Part shown: positions 15,376 through 24,213 of the stretch, piece after piece
Layout of the letters: each line of letters begins with the position of its first letter
Numbering within the stretch: position 1 is the first letter of the stretch
Assembly: GCA_910577015.1 (NCBI GenBank)
Contig: CAJTKU010000001.1
Span: 410,102 to 474,101, forward strand
DNA from: an uncultured Lachnospiraceae bacterium
GTDB taxonomy: Bacteria; Bacillota; Clostridia; Lachnospirales; Lachnospiraceae
DNA: 64,000 nucleotides
Direction of reading: 5' to 3'
Notes under the pieces: model-generated
Told to the model about the DNA's origin: nothing
Seen by the model: the letters and a program-made list of their open reading frames with translations, nothing else
Databases searched by the model: none
Made by a program: the position numbers and the translations under genes

Positions 15376-16791
15376 TTACCTGACCAGCCACCACACCTTT
15401 TCCTTCGCACGGTAAAATCCCATTTTTTCCTGCAGGCAAAGGGAGGCGGTATTGTCCTCTTTTACATAGCCAAAGGGCATGTATCCTTTTTGCAGGGTGC
15501 GGTTTGCCAAATCCGTTACCAGCGCAGCCGCCAGTCCCTGTCTTTGGTATTCGGGAAATACCTCCAGCATTCCCATGCTTCCGTCCGTATGCTCCCCGAT
15601 AAAACCGGCCAGCCTGCCAGCCACAAAAATACCGAAAATATTTCCGCCGGAAAGTCTTTCTGCAATTTCATTTTCATCTGCCACTTTATAATGGCTTGTG
15701 ACAGCCCCCAGATAGGACATATCCAGTCTTCTGATATCGGCATCCTTTTTGGGGAGTGATTCCTTTCTTGTGTAGGAAAGAATGTAACAGCCCGACCAAA
15801 GCTTTAAATCAAACCGCTTTACAACGATAGGAACCATATATTCCTGATGCACCACAAACATATCCTTTTGCACCGGGATAGACGCGGGGATATCTTCTTT
15901 TCCGAATACCTCATCCAGAATACGTTCTCCTGCCTCCCTGTCTTTTACCGTCAGCATAAATACGCCGCTCTTTTTATCCTGAAGCAATATGCCTTCCTCA
16001 CCATCAAAAAGAAGTTCTGCCTGTCCCCTTGCAATCAGCTCCAGCATCCCGGCATGGTGCAGCTTGTCTTTCCTGAGTTTTTCATGGCAGTTGAGCAGCT
16101 TTTCGTACCGGGCAAATAAATCAGGCCTTCTTTCCCGCGTTCTGTCCTCAGCCATCTGCTTTCTCCACTCCCGGATTTTTTTGTGGTCGCCCGTCAAAAG
16201 AACTTCCGGCACTTTTTTCTCCCTCCACACTTCCGGACGAGTATACTGAGGATATTCCAGAAGATAGCCCGAAAAGGATTCTTCGGACGCCGAAGCGTCA
16301 TTGTGCAATACCCCCGGCACCAGGCGGGCTATGGTATCAATCATGACCATTGCAGGCAGTTCGCCGCCGGTCAACACAAAATCTCCCAGCGAAACATAAT
16401 CCGTCACCACCTCTTCCAGCGCTCTTTCATCGATTCCTTCATAATGGCCGCACAAAAAAATCAGGTTTTCTTCTTTCGCCATCTCCTCCGCCATCTGCTG
16501 GTTGAAGGTTCTTCCCTGCGGCGTGAGATAAACAGTCCGTACCGGCCTTTCGCTACCGATTTTACCGGCAATATATTGATGCGCGTCAAAAACAGGCTGC
16601 GCCTGCATCAACAGCCCTGCGCCGCCTCCATATGGATAATCGTCCGTTTTTTTATGCTTATCCTCTGTGAAGTCCCTAATATTCACCGCCTCGACCAAGA
16701 TGCTTCCGTTTTCCCTTGCCCTGCCGATAATGCTGGAAGAAAGACCGTCGGAAACCATATCGGGAAACAGGGTCAATACATAAAAATTCAT
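15376..16791 (-). CDS. trmD: tRNA (guanine37-N1)-methyltransferase TrmD fused to a GNAT domain
   Basis: 471 residues instead of about 240. Residues 1-240 are a complete TrmD: MNFYVLTLFPDM start, KTDDYPYGGGAGLLM, LCGHYEGIDERA, SLGDFVLTGGELPAMVMIDT, SEESFSGYLLEYPQYTRP, GDHKKIREWR. It makes m1G37 in tRNA using SAM. After a linker, residues about 265-471 form an FR47-like GNAT fold with EVFPEYQRQGLAAALVTDLA (acetyl-CoA loop) and NTASLCLQEKMGFYRA. The start at 16791 overlaps the rimM stop (TGATG). No stop separates the halves, so a genuine fusion; the substrate of the added domain is unknown. Confidence 0.93.
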   Translation of the reverse strand: MNFYVLTLFPDMVSDGLSSSIIGRARENGSILVEAVNIRDFTEDKHKKTDDYPYGGGAGLLMQAQPVFDAHQYIAGKIGSERPVRTVYLTPQGRTFNQQMAEEMAKEENLIFLCGHYEGIDERALEEVVTDYVSLGDFVLTGGELPAMVMIDTIARLVPGVLHNDASASEESFSGYLLEYPQYTRPEVWREKKVPEVLLTGDHKKIREWRKQMAEDRTRERRPDLFARYEKLLNCHEKLRKDKLHHAGMLELIARGQAELLFDGEEGILLQDKKSGVFMLTVKDREAGERILDEVFGKEDIPASIPVQKDMFVVHQEYMVPIVVKRFDLKLWSGCYILSYTRKESLPKKDADIRRLDMSYLGAVTSHYKVADENEIAERLSGGNIFGIFVAGRLAGFIGEHTDGSMGMLEVFPEYQRQGLAAALVTDLANRTLQKGYMPFGYVKEDNTASLCLQEKMGFYRAKEKVWWLVR

Positions 16792-17324
16792 CAATCCATC
16801 AGTCCTTCCATCATATGCACCATCATTTTTCCTTCTTCCACATTCACGCCGAGGATGCATTGCTTTATAGCCGGCAGCAGCGCCTCTTTCTTTCCTGTCC
16901 CGCCATAAATCCCATCTTCCGAAAGGGCAATTACATAGACATCGTTTGCACCCGTATTCAATACATCTGTTAATGTGCCGATGGCTTCCCCTTCTTCATC
17001 CATTACATCCATTCCGATTAAATCCGCAATAAAATATTCATCTTTATTTAACTTAACGGCGTCTTTTCTTTCCACATACAATTCTTTCTGCCTGTATTTT
17101 TCCACATCATTGATAGAATCAATCCCCTTGAACTTGAGGATTGCCATATTTTTAAAAAACTTTACGTTCTCTATTTCCAACGTCAGCTTTTCTTTGCCGG
17201 TATCCAGTAGCACCTGTTTCAACCGCTTAAACCGTTTCACATCGTCTGTGGTCGGAAATACTTTTACTTCTCCTTTCAGACCATGCGTGGATGAAATAAT
17301 ACCTACTTTAAAAATCTCTTCCAT
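16791..17324 (-). CDS. rimM: 16S rRNA processing protein RimM
   Basis: About 177 residues. MEEIFKVGIISSTHGLKGEVKV is the standard RimM N-terminus, with a C-terminal PRC-barrel (EYFIADLIGMDVMDEEGEAIG, GANDVYVIA, KEALLPAIKQCI). It helps mature the 30S head and binds uS19. A GAGGGG box lies just upstream of the ATG; a GTG at 17336 is an alternative start. Its stop overlaps the trmD start. A strong intergenic hairpin separates it from khpA. Confidence 0.95.
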   Translation of the reverse strand: MEEIFKVGIISSTHGLKGEVKVFPTTDDVKRFKRLKQVLLDTGKEKLTLEIENVKFFKNMAILKFKGIDSINDVEKYRQKELYVERKDAVKLNKDEYFIADLIGMDVMDEEGEAIGTLTDVLNTGANDVYVIALSEDGIYGGTGKKEALLPAIKQCILGVNVEEGKMMVHMMEGLMD

Positions 17325-17348
17325 ACCGCCCCTCACTTCCGTATATTT

Positions 17349-17378
17349 AAAAAATTGGGGCGTTCCCCGGAACGCCCC
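17349..17378 (-). terminator. Terminator-like hairpin between khpA and rimM
   Basis: GGGGCGTTCC pairs perfectly with GGAACGCCCC around CC, followed on the minus strand by AATTTTTT. A second, smaller stem (AGCGCTT/AAGCGCT, about 17385-17404) overlaps the khpA stop. It sits inside the ribosome-processing operon, so it probably sets the ratio of rpsP/khpA to rimM/trmD transcripts. Confidence 0.75.
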
Positions 17379-17402
17379 GAATCCAGCGCTTTACAGTAAG
17401 CG

Positions 17403-17630
17403 CTACATGATTTCTACATCCACTCTCGTATTGTCTTTGGATGACGCTGCCTTCACAACAGAACGGATTGCTTTTGCAATCCTGCCCTGTTTGCCAATGA
17501 CCTTACCCATGTCAGATGGAGCAACATGAAGCTCGACAGTGATATTTTTACCCTCTGTCTTTTCTGTCACAACAACTTCATCCGGATTATCCACAAGTGC
17601 TTTTGCAATTACTTCAACTAATTCCTTCAT
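17403..17630 (-). CDS. khpA: KH-domain RNA-binding protein KhpA (YlqC)
   Basis: 75 residues with a single KH domain, GxxG loop in GKVIGKQGRIAKAIR. RNA-binding protein, usually acting with KhpB/Jag and linked to cell elongation and small-RNA regulation in Firmicutes. GGAGGTGG precedes the start. Normal position between rpsP and rimM. Confidence 0.95.
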   Translation of the reverse strand: MKELVEVIAKALVDNPDEVVVTEKTEGKNITVELHVAPSDMGKVIGKQGRIAKAIRSVVKAASSKDNTRVDVEIM

Positions 17631-17662
17631 AATCCACCTCCAGACAAGTCTTTTCCGGGTAA

Positions 17663-17908
17663 CTATTTCTCAATGCCGGCTGCCTTGAAAAGCTTGCTGA
17701 CCACTTCGGTAGGCTGTGCACCGTTAGCTAACCATTTCTTTGCCAACTCTTCATTAATCTGGAATGTACTGGGGTCCGTTGCGGGATTGTAAGTACCGAT
17801 TTCCTCAATGAACCTGCCATCTCTGGGAGAACGGGAATCTGCAACAATGATTCTATAGAAAGGAGCTTTCTTCTGTCCCATTCTTCTCAACCTGATTTTA
17901 ACTGCCAT
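17663..17908 (-). CDS. rpsP: 30S ribosomal protein bS16
   Basis: 81 residues from the ATG at 17908 (GGAGGTG upstream). [20 protein letters not shown] and [20 protein letters not shown] are the family signature. It binds 16S rRNA during early 30S assembly. Confidence 0.98.
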   Translation of the reverse strand: MAVKIRLRRMGQKKAPFYRIIVADSRSPRDGRFIEEIGTYNPATDPSTFQINEELAKKWLANGAQPTEVVSKLFKAAGIEK

Positions 17909-18001
17909 TTTTTTCACCTCCACATTTTTCTTTCCATTTCATTTATGATAAGGAATTTTTCTTTTGAAAAACCCATATCTGACTAAACTTGATTTTTACA
18001 G

Positions 18002-19372
18002 TTAAAAGGGAAATCTGCCTTTCCCTCCCATGCCGGGAAAACCTCCCATGCCAAAGCCTTTTTTCCTGCCGCCGCCAAACTGCTTCATCATTTTCTGGCT
18101 CTGTTCAAACTGTTTGATAAAACGGTTTACCACAGCGATATCCACGCCTGCCCCCTTTGCAATCCGATGCTTTCTCTGGGGATTTAACAGTTTGGGATTC
18201 CTTCTCTCATCGGGCGTCATGGACAGCACAACCGCTTCCATATGGGCAAGCTGCCTGTCATCCACCATGGACTCAATATCACCCATTTTACCGCCCATGC
18301 CGGGCATCATATTCAAAATCGCGGAAAGCCCTCCCATTTTTTTCATCTGTTTCATGCTTTCCAGATAATCTTCAAAGTCAAATTTGCCTTTTTTCATGCG
18401 GGCAGCCATTTCTTTTTCCTTGTCCGCATCAATATCCAAATTGGCCTGTACTTTATCGATAAATGACAGAACGTCTCCCATGCCCAGTATGCGGCTGGCC
18501 ATCCTGTCGGGATAAAACTGCTCCAAATCAGACAGCTTTTCCCCCATGCCGACATACAAAATCGGTTTTCCGGTCACAGCCTTTACGGAAAGGGCTGCGC
18601 CGCCGCGTGTGTCGCCATCCATCTTGCTGAGCACCACGCCGTCTATGCCTACTTTTTCATCAAACTCCTTTGCCACATTTACGGCGTCCTGACCGGTCAT
18701 AGCGTCCACAACCAGAAGGGTCTGATGCACTTCTACCCTGGACTTGATTTCCTGCAACTCAGCCATCATGTCCTCGTCTATATGAAGCCGCCCCGCCGTA
18801 TCCAGTATCAATACATTGTGCCCATTCTTCTTTGCATGTTCCAAAGCCGCTGCCGCAATGTCCGCCGGTTTATGTCCCGTCCCCATGGAAAAAACTTCCA
18901 CTTCCTGCTTTGCGCCGTTTACCTGCAGCTGTTCAATAGCCGCCGGCCTATAGATATCACAAGCCGCCAGCAGGGATTTTTTGCCTTTCAGCTTCAGTTT
19001 TCCCGCAATCTTGGCTGTAGTAGTCGTCTTACCTGCACCCTGCAGGCCCGCCATCATAATTACCGTGATGGATTTGCCCGGCTGCATCTGTATCTCCGTG
19101 GTTTCGGAACCCATTAGCCGAATCATCTCTTCATTGACAATCTTGATAACCATCTGACCGGGATTCAGACCGTTTAACACATCCGTGCCAACGGCACGTT
19201 CTTCCACCGACTTGATAAACTGCTTAACCACACGGAAATTGACATCGGCCTCCAAAAGAGCCATTTTCACTTCCTTCAAAGCTGCCTTGACATCCTCCGG
19301 CGTTAAACGGCCCTTACTTCTTAAGTTTTTAAATACCCTCTGTAATTTGTCCGTCAAACTCTCAAATGCCAT
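18002..19372 (-). CDS. ffh: Signal recognition particle protein Ffh
   Basis: 456 residues. N domain, G domain with GLQGAGKTTTTAKIAG (P-loop), DTAGRL, and SKMDGDTRGGAA, then a Met-rich M domain with FDFEDYLESMKQMKKMGG and a Gly/Met tail ending GGKGRFPF. It binds 4.5S/SRP RNA and signal sequences and docks with FtsY, encoded about 4 kb upstream on the same strand. GAGGAG precedes the start; ylxM lies 37 bp upstream. Confidence 0.98.
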   Translation of the reverse strand: MAFESLTDKLQRVFKNLRSKGRLTPEDVKAALKEVKMALLEADVNFRVVKQFIKSVEERAVGTDVLNGLNPGQMVIKIVNEEMIRLMGSETTEIQMQPGKSITVIMMAGLQGAGKTTTTAKIAGKLKLKGKKSLLAACDIYRPAAIEQLQVNGAKQEVEVFSMGTGHKPADIAAAALEHAKKNGHNVLILDTAGRLHIDEDMMAELQEIKSRVEVHQTLLVVDAMTGQDAVNVAKEFDEKVGIDGVVLSKMDGDTRGGAALSVKAVTGKPILYVGMGEKLSDLEQFYPDRMASRILGMGDVLSFIDKVQANLDIDADKEKEMAARMKKGKFDFEDYLESMKQMKKMGGLSAILNMMPGMGGKMGDIESMVDDRQLAHMEAVVLSMTPDERRNPKLLNPQRKHRIAKGAGVDIAVVNRFIKQFEQSQKMMKQFGGGRKKGFGMGGFPGMGGKGRFPF

Positions 19373-19409
19373 ATACGCTCCTCATACCGAAATATCACTT
19401 TCCTTTGGG

Positions 19410-19769
19410 CTATAATTCCCCAAGCAGCCGGCTGCCCAGCTCCTGAATCTGCAACAGCCTGTCCTCCACCTGCCCGTTTCCCGCTTCCTTCTGCAACGCT
19501 TCCCCGGTCAGCCGCAAAATCTCGTTGACCGTCTGCCTTGCTTCCCCGAAACGCTGTACCAGATGCAGCTTTGCCTCATAATCACAAAGTATTTTGTCAC
19601 ACCTCTTTATCAGGTCATGGACTCCCTGCCTGCTGATTCCCGCCTCCTCGGCAATCTCACCGAGGGACATATCCTGAAACACGGCGTCCTCATAAATCTT
19701 CTGCTGATGGTCCGTTAAGAGTTCGCCATAAAAATCATATAGAAGACCCTGTTCAAAAATCTTTTCCAT
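19410..19769 (-). CDS. ylxM: YlxM-like helix-turn-helix protein (SRP-associated)
   Basis: About 119 residues from the ATG at 19769 (GGGAAG upstream). [23 protein letters not shown] and [21 protein letters not shown] are the YlxM/p13 signature, a sigma-70 region 4-like HTH. Streptococcal YlxM binds Ffh and SRP RNA and modulates their activity. First gene of the operon, immediately after a good promoter. Confidence 0.93.
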   Translation of the reverse strand: MEKIFEQGLLYDFYGELLTDHQQKIYEDAVFQDMSLGEIAEEAGISRQGVHDLIKRCDKILCDYEAKLHLVQRFGEARQTVNEILRLTGEALQKEAGNGQVEDRLLQIQELGSRLLGEL

Positions 19770-19815
19770 TTCAGAAATCTTCCCTTCCCATGCCATCTCT
19801 TACGGCACTTTAAAC

Positions 19816-19844
19816 AGCATACAATATAGCTGCCCGGCTGTCAA
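19816..19844 (-). promoter_or_regulatory. Sigma-A-type promoter of the ylxM-ffh-rpsP-khpA-rimM-trmD operon
   Basis: Minus strand TTGACA, 17 bp, TATGCT, about 45 bp upstream of the ylxM start. Confidence 0.8.
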
Positions 19845-19867
19845 GTATTTTTTCTTTACACCCGTAT

Positions 19868-20731
19868 TTATTCTTCTTCTCCCCGCTCCGACGGACTTTT
19901 GGAAAGCCTTCGCTTGTACGCCCTTGAGAAAGTGGAATAATCCTTAAACCCGCTTTCATAACATGCCTGCGTTGCCGACATGCCTGCGGCAATCAGGTTC
20001 TTTGCAAGCAGCACTCTTTTTTCCGTAATATACTGATGGATGCTGTATCCCGTTTCCTCTTTAAACTGGCGCATCATATGGTATTTGCTGATATAAAAAT
20101 GGGAGGCCAGTTCTTCAATGGAAAGTTCTTCCACAAGATGCTCGCCCACATACCGTATAATATCAACCATTTTCTGGTTGTAAACCACCGCGTGGTTAAA
20201 GGTTCCCGTACCGTCCATACAGCCTCTGTTAACTAATATCATAAACTCCATAAAAAGGACATTTGCATAGAGTTTGGCCGCATAGCGGGAATTTTCCCTG
20301 CCGTTATTCTCAATTTCCTCAATCACCGAAAGCAGTCTGGTGTTTACCATGGCAGGAAAACGAAGCACATCCGAGCCTTCCTCTTTTGCCTTTAAAAAGC
20401 AGTATTCCAAATCATATTCCGGGGTTTTATGCTTATCAAGATATTCCCCTGCTATGTAAAAAACAACCCTTTCATACGGTTCTTTTGCAGAAACCTCCGG
20501 ACGGTGGATTGCTTCCTTATTCACAAGTACCATATCAAAAGGCTTTAACTTGTATGATTTTCCCTCAATGGAATACGTCACATTCCCCCGAAGGAAAATT
20601 AACAGCTTATAAAAGTCATGGTAATGGTAGGAATATGTTCTTTCCTCATTATCCACTATATGAAACATTTTAAAATCATCATAAAGATATCCTTTTTTTT
20701 CGTAACCTTCTCTGCCGGAATATTCCTTCTG
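19868..20731 (-). CDS. AraC-family transcriptional regulator
   Basis: 287 residues. An N-terminal cupin-like sensor domain (about 1-150: YSYHYHDFYKLLIFLRGNVTYS, KPFDMVLVNKEAIHRPEV) precedes two C-terminal helix-turn-helix motifs (about 190-285: SIEELASHFYISKYHMMRQFK and ACYESGFKDYSTFSRAYKR). A role in carbohydrate control is typical, but the ligand is unknown and no transport genes adjoin. The start at 20731 follows GGGGAG at 8 bp. It lies 35 bp downstream of the YitT gene. Confidence 0.9.
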   Translation of the reverse strand, partial: QKEYSGREGYEKKGYLYDDFKMFHIVDNEERTYSYHYHDFYKLLIFLRGNVTYSIEGKSYKLKPFDMVLVNKEAIHRPEVSAKEPYERVVFYIAGEYLDKHKTPEYDLEYCFLKAKEEGSDVLRFPAMVNTRLLSVIEEIENNGRENSRYAAKLYANVLFMEFMILVNRGCMDGTGTFNHAVVYNQKMVDIIRYVGEHLVEELSIEELASHFYISKYHMMRQFKEETGYSIHQYITEKRVLLAKNLIAAGMSATQACYESGFKDYSTFSRAYKRRLSKSPSERGEEE

Positions 20732-20766
20732 CATAAGATTTTCTCCCCAACACAATCTGCCCGGTT

Positions 20767-21666
20767 TTACAGCTTTTCACTAAAATAACTCTTATAGCCC
20801 TCACCATAAATTTCCGTTGCACTCGTCACAATCATAAAGGAATGCGGGTCTTCTTCTTTCACAACCTCTTCCACTCTGGGCGCTGACTGCTTCCTCATTA
20901 CGCACATAATGACCTTTTTGTCTTTGCCGCTGTATGCCCCCTGCCCGTTTACATACGTTACGCCGATATCCAAGTCTTCCAGCAGCCTTTCTGTGATTTT
21001 TTCCGGCTTATCGCTGATGATATATATCAATTTTGCACCATCCCTGCCATACAGTACAAGGTCTAAGGTAAAGGAAGTGACAAAAACGGAAATACCTGCA
21101 TAAATTGCCCTGTCCACATTTTGAAAAACAAATCCGGAAGCAGTGACAATCAAAAGGTCCGTCATCAGGTAAAAAGCGCCTGTTTTCATATGGGGAAATT
21201 TGAGCCTGAACAATTTGATGATAATATCCATGCCCCCCGTTGTGGAACCTGCCTTAAAAACACCGCCCAGCCCCACTGCAACCAGACCTGCGCCTGCCAG
21301 GGCAGCAAGCAGAGGGTCGTTCGTTACGGCTCCGTAGTCTGCCAAATGGTCTGTAAAAAAGGAAACCAGCAGAATACAGTAAAGGGTTGACAAAATAAAA
21401 CGAAACCCGAACTTCCACATGCCGAGAATCAGAATGGGAATATTTAAAATAAAAAACATAAGTCCCGTGCTAATCGAAAAAAGCCTGTTAAAGATAATGG
21501 AAATACCCGTTATCCCGCCGGGCGCCAGATTATTCGGGTCCAAGAACAGGCTGACAGCCACCGCATAGCAAAAGCAGGACACCGTCATCAAAAGGTAATC
21601 CAGCGCTCTCCTTTTGTTTGATTTTCTTTCAATAATCCTGATTTCTTTTTCCTTTTCACTCTGCAT
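20767..21666 (-). CDS. YitT-family membrane protein
   Basis: 299 residues from the ATG at 21666 (GGAG upstream). Five to six membrane helices (about 25-200) with FLDPNNLAPGGITGISI and KAGSTTGGMDIIIK, conserved YitT motifs, then a C-terminal DUF2179 domain (about 210-299, VTYVNGQGAYSGKDKKVIMCVMRK). Transport function is suspected for the family but not established. A terminator separates it from the upstream ilvA. Confidence 0.92.
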   Translation of the reverse strand: MQSEKEKEIRIIERKSNKRRALDYLLMTVSCFCYAVAVSLFLDPNNLAPGGITGISIIFNRLFSISTGLMFFILNIPILILGMWKFGFRFILSTLYCILLVSFFTDHLADYGAVTNDPLLAALAGAGLVAVGLGGVFKAGSTTGGMDIIIKLFRLKFPHMKTGAFYLMTDLLIVTASGFVFQNVDRAIYAGISVFVTSFTLDLVLYGRDGAKLIYIISDKPEKITERLLEDLDIGVTYVNGQGAYSGKDKKVIMCVMRKQSAPRVEEVVKEEDPHSFMIVTSATEIYGEGYKSYFSEKL

Positions 21667-21691
21667 CTTTATTCTCCGTTTTCTCCGTCTT

Positions 21692-21724
21692 AAAAAATCC
21701 GCATATATAGCATATGCGGATTTT
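21692..21724 (-). terminator. Rho-independent terminator after ilvA
   Basis: AAAATCCGCATATGC pairs with an ATATATGCGGATTTTT arm; T-run on the minus strand. Lies 27 bp after the ilvA stop. Confidence 0.85.
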
Positions 21725-21750
21725 ATCGGTGTAGTCACACTTCTTTTCAA

Positions 21751-22986
21751 TCAATTAAAAATTGTCTGGACAGTCTGTATCAGCCTGGGTCTGTACCCTT
21801 CTTTTTCCAATGCGTCAATTATCTGGTTTTTATGCTCCGTTCCAAAGGCTTCCATCGTAATTCGCAACTCCACTGCCGCATTGCGGTTGGTAGATACAAA
21901 CTGGTTATGCTCCAGCTTAATAACATTGCCGTTATGCTCTGCCACAATACCCGATACTTTGTAAAGTTGTCCCGGCTTGTCCGGTAAAAGAACGGATACC
22001 GTAAAAATCCTGTCCCTGAAAATCAGTCCCTGCTGCACAACCGAGGACATGGTTATGATATCCATATTGCCGCCGCTTAAAATAGACACCACTTTTTTTC
22101 CTTTCACCGGCAGATGCTTCAACGCCGCTACCGTCAAAAGTCCCGAATTTTCTACCACCATCTTGTGATTTTCCACCATATCAAGGAAAGCAACCACAAG
22201 TTCTTCATCTTTCACGGTAATAATATCGTCCAGATTTTTCTGGATATAAGGAAAAAGCTTATCTCCGGGCGTTTTCACCGCCGTACCGTCGGCAATGGTA
22301 TTTACCGTCGGCAGCGTCACCACCCTGCCTTCTTTCAAAGACTCTTTCATGCAGTCGGCACCGGCAGGCTCTACGCCGATAACTTTGATTTTGGGATTCA
22401 GCAGCTTTGCAAGGGTCGAAACCCCGGTTGCCAGTCCTCCGCCGCCGATAGGCACAAGAATATAATCCACAAGGGGCAGTTCCTTAAAAATCTCCATCGC
22501 TATGGTTCCCTGCCCGGTCGCCACTGTCAAATCATCAAAAGGATGAATAAAGGTATATCCGTTTTCCTCTGCCAGTTCATAGGCTTTCGCACATGCCTCA
22601 TCATAAACATCCCCGTACAGAATCACCTCGGCGCCATAACTTTTTGTGCGGTTAACCTTCATAAGCGGGGTAGTATTCGGCATCACGATAACAGCCTTCA
22701 CTCCGTAACTTTTTGCCGCATAAGCAACTCCCTGCGCGTGGTTGCCCGCCGACGCAGTGATAACACCCTTTCCTCTCTGTTCCTCTGACAGGGTGCTCAT
22801 GGCGTAATACGCGCCGCGCACCTTATATGCGCCTGTAAACTGCATGTTTTCCGGTTTTAAATACACCTTATTACCGGTCTGAGCGCTCAGATAATCGCTG
22901 TATACCAGTTTGGTCTCCAGCGTCACCCTCTTTACCACATTGGACGCCTCTTCAAATTTTTCCAGTGTCAACATTTTCTCTTCCAT
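21751..22986 (-). CDS. ilvA: Threonine ammonia-lyase (threonine dehydratase)
   Basis: 411 residues. PLP-dependent: Lys in PENMQFTGAYKVRGA, the phosphate-binding GGGGL (VPIGGGGLATG), SAGNHAQGVA, and a C-terminal ACT domain (about 325-411: VLLPDKPGQLYKVSGIVAEHN). It deaminates threonine to 2-oxobutyrate. Size and the single ACT domain fit the catabolic or short biosynthetic type, so tdcB is an alternative name. GGAGGG precedes the ATG at 22986. Monocistronic, with its own promoter. Confidence 0.93.
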   Translation of the reverse strand: MEEKMLTLEKFEEASNVVKRVTLETKLVYSDYLSAQTGNKVYLKPENMQFTGAYKVRGAYYAMSTLSEEQRGKGVITASAGNHAQGVAYAAKSYGVKAVIVMPNTTPLMKVNRTKSYGAEVILYGDVYDEACAKAYELAEENGYTFIHPFDDLTVATGQGTIAMEIFKELPLVDYILVPIGGGGLATGVSTLAKLLNPKIKVIGVEPAGADCMKESLKEGRVVTLPTVNTIADGTAVKTPGDKLFPYIQKNLDDIITVKDEELVVAFLDMVENHKMVVENSGLLTVAALKHLPVKGKKVVSILSGGNMDIITMSSVVQQGLIFRDRIFTVSVLLPDKPGQLYKVSGIVAEHNGNVIKLEHNQFVSTNRNAAVELRITMEAFGTEHKNQIIDALEKEGYRPRLIQTVQTIFN

Positions 22987-23024
22987 GCCTGCTCCCTCCA
23001 GGATTCTTTCCTCACACGCTGCTT

Positions 23025-23053
23025 ATTTTACGCCTATCTTAGGTAAAAGTCAA
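23025..23053 (-). promoter_or_regulatory. Sigma-A-type promoter for ilvA
   Basis: Minus strand TTGACT, 17 bp, TAAAAT, 38 bp upstream of the start. The palindromic element copy 1 lies just upstream of the -35. Confidence 0.75.
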
Positions 23054-23073
23054 AAAGTTTTATTATTGTGGAG

Positions 23074-23250
23074 TTTCCGCATTTTCACCGGGTGTCCCGG
23101 CTTACATTTGATTCCATAAAGGACCGTGTAAAAACACCGGCATTTGGAGGTTGTCCTTTAACCTCCTACGTGCCGCTGTGTTTTTACCCGAGTGAGAACG
23201 TGTCCTGTTGGAACAAATGTAAGCCGGGGCGCCCGGTGAAAATGCGGAAA
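23074..23250 (+). repeat. Nested palindromic element, copy 1
   Basis: Outer arms 23074-23110 and 23214-23250 are complementary over 37 positions, two as G-T pairs. Inside are TTCC/GGAA and GGAC/GTCC pairs, a GTAAAAACAC/GTGTTTTTAC stem with CGGC/GCCG, and an apical GGAGGTT/AACCTCC hairpin. The core strand reads TTCCATAAAGGACCGTG and CCTGTTGGAACAAATG. It lies between the ftsY stop and the ilvA promoter. Copies 2 and 3 share the core but not the outer arm sequence. Confidence 0.85.
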
Positions 23251-23259
23251 CGGAAATCC

Positions 23260-24201
23260 CTATACGGTTTCTCCTCCAACGTCAAAAAGCGCATTTACAA
23301 ATTCGTCCGCATTGAACTTCTGTAAGTCTTCTATGGTTTCTCCGACGCCGATATATTTCACCGGGACATGCAGTTCGGACTGTATGGCTACGGCAATCCC
23401 GCCCTTGGCGGTTCCGTCCATTTTGGTCAGGATGATGCCGGTCAGTTCCGCTACTTCTCCGAACTCCCTCGCCTGTGCAAGCGCGTTCTGACCGGTAGTG
23501 CCGTCCAGCACAATCAGGTTTTCCCTGTATGCATCCGGAAATTCCCTGTCTATGATGCGGTTCATTTTTTTCAGTTCTTCCATCAGGTTCTTTTTATTGT
23601 GAAGACGGCCTGCCGTATCTATCAAAAGCACATCTGCCTTTCTGGCTTTTGCCGCCGTCACTGCGTCGAAAACCACGCTTGCAGGGTCCGCGCCTTCCGT
23701 TCCCCCAATCATATCGACGCCTGCCCTGTCCGCCCATTCCTTGAGCTGTCCGCCTGCTGCCGCCCGGAAGGTATCCGCCGCAGCAATCAGAACCTTCCTG
23801 CCGTTCTCTTTTAACTTTCCTGCCAGTTTTCCCACAGAAGTTGTCTTGCCTACTCCGTTTACGCCGATTACCATAATAACCGACTTTACATTTTCAAACT
23901 CATATGCCGTTTCCCCTACCTGCATCTGTTCTTTGATACTTTCTATCAATATTCTTTTGCATGCAGACGGTTCTTTGATATGCTGCTCTTTTACCTGTTT
24001 TTTCAAACGCTCCACAATCGCAGTGGTAGCGTTTACCCCGATATCCCCCATTATCAGGATTTCTTCCAATTCTTCATAAAAATCCTCATCAACTGCCGAA
24101 AAGCCGTTGAACAGGGAATCAATTCCGCTGACAATATTATCCCTGGTCTTTTTCAGCCCTGATTTTAATCTCGCAAAAAAGCCTTTCTTTTCTTCACTCA
24201 T
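23260..24201 (-). CDS. ftsY: Signal recognition particle receptor FtsY
   Basis: 313 residues. NG domain with [16 protein letters not shown] (P-loop), [16 protein letters not shown] and [15 protein letters not shown]. The short acidic/basic N-terminus ([15 protein letters not shown]) fits Gram-positive FtsY. It is the membrane GTPase receptor for Ffh. It follows smc by 12 bp; AAAGGAG precedes the start. Confidence 0.97.
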   Translation of the reverse strand: MSEEKKGFFARLKSGLKKTRDNIVSGIDSLFNGFSAVDEDFYEELEEILIMGDIGVNATTAIVERLKKQVKEQHIKEPSACKRILIESIKEQMQVGETAYEFENVKSVIMVIGVNGVGKTTSVGKLAGKLKENGRKVLIAAADTFRAAAGGQLKEWADRAGVDMIGGTEGADPASVVFDAVTAAKARKADVLLIDTAGRLHNKKNLMEELKKMNRIIDREFPDAYRENLIVLDGTTGQNALAQAREFGEVAELTGIILTKMDGTAKGGIAVAIQSELHVPVKYIGVGETIEDLQKFNADEFVNALFDVGGETV

Positions 24202-24213
24202 GCGCCGCTCCTT

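Noticed and set aside
20178..20186. GTTGTAAAC box inside the AraC gene
   Set aside because: A single box within coding sequence, no partner 21 bp away.
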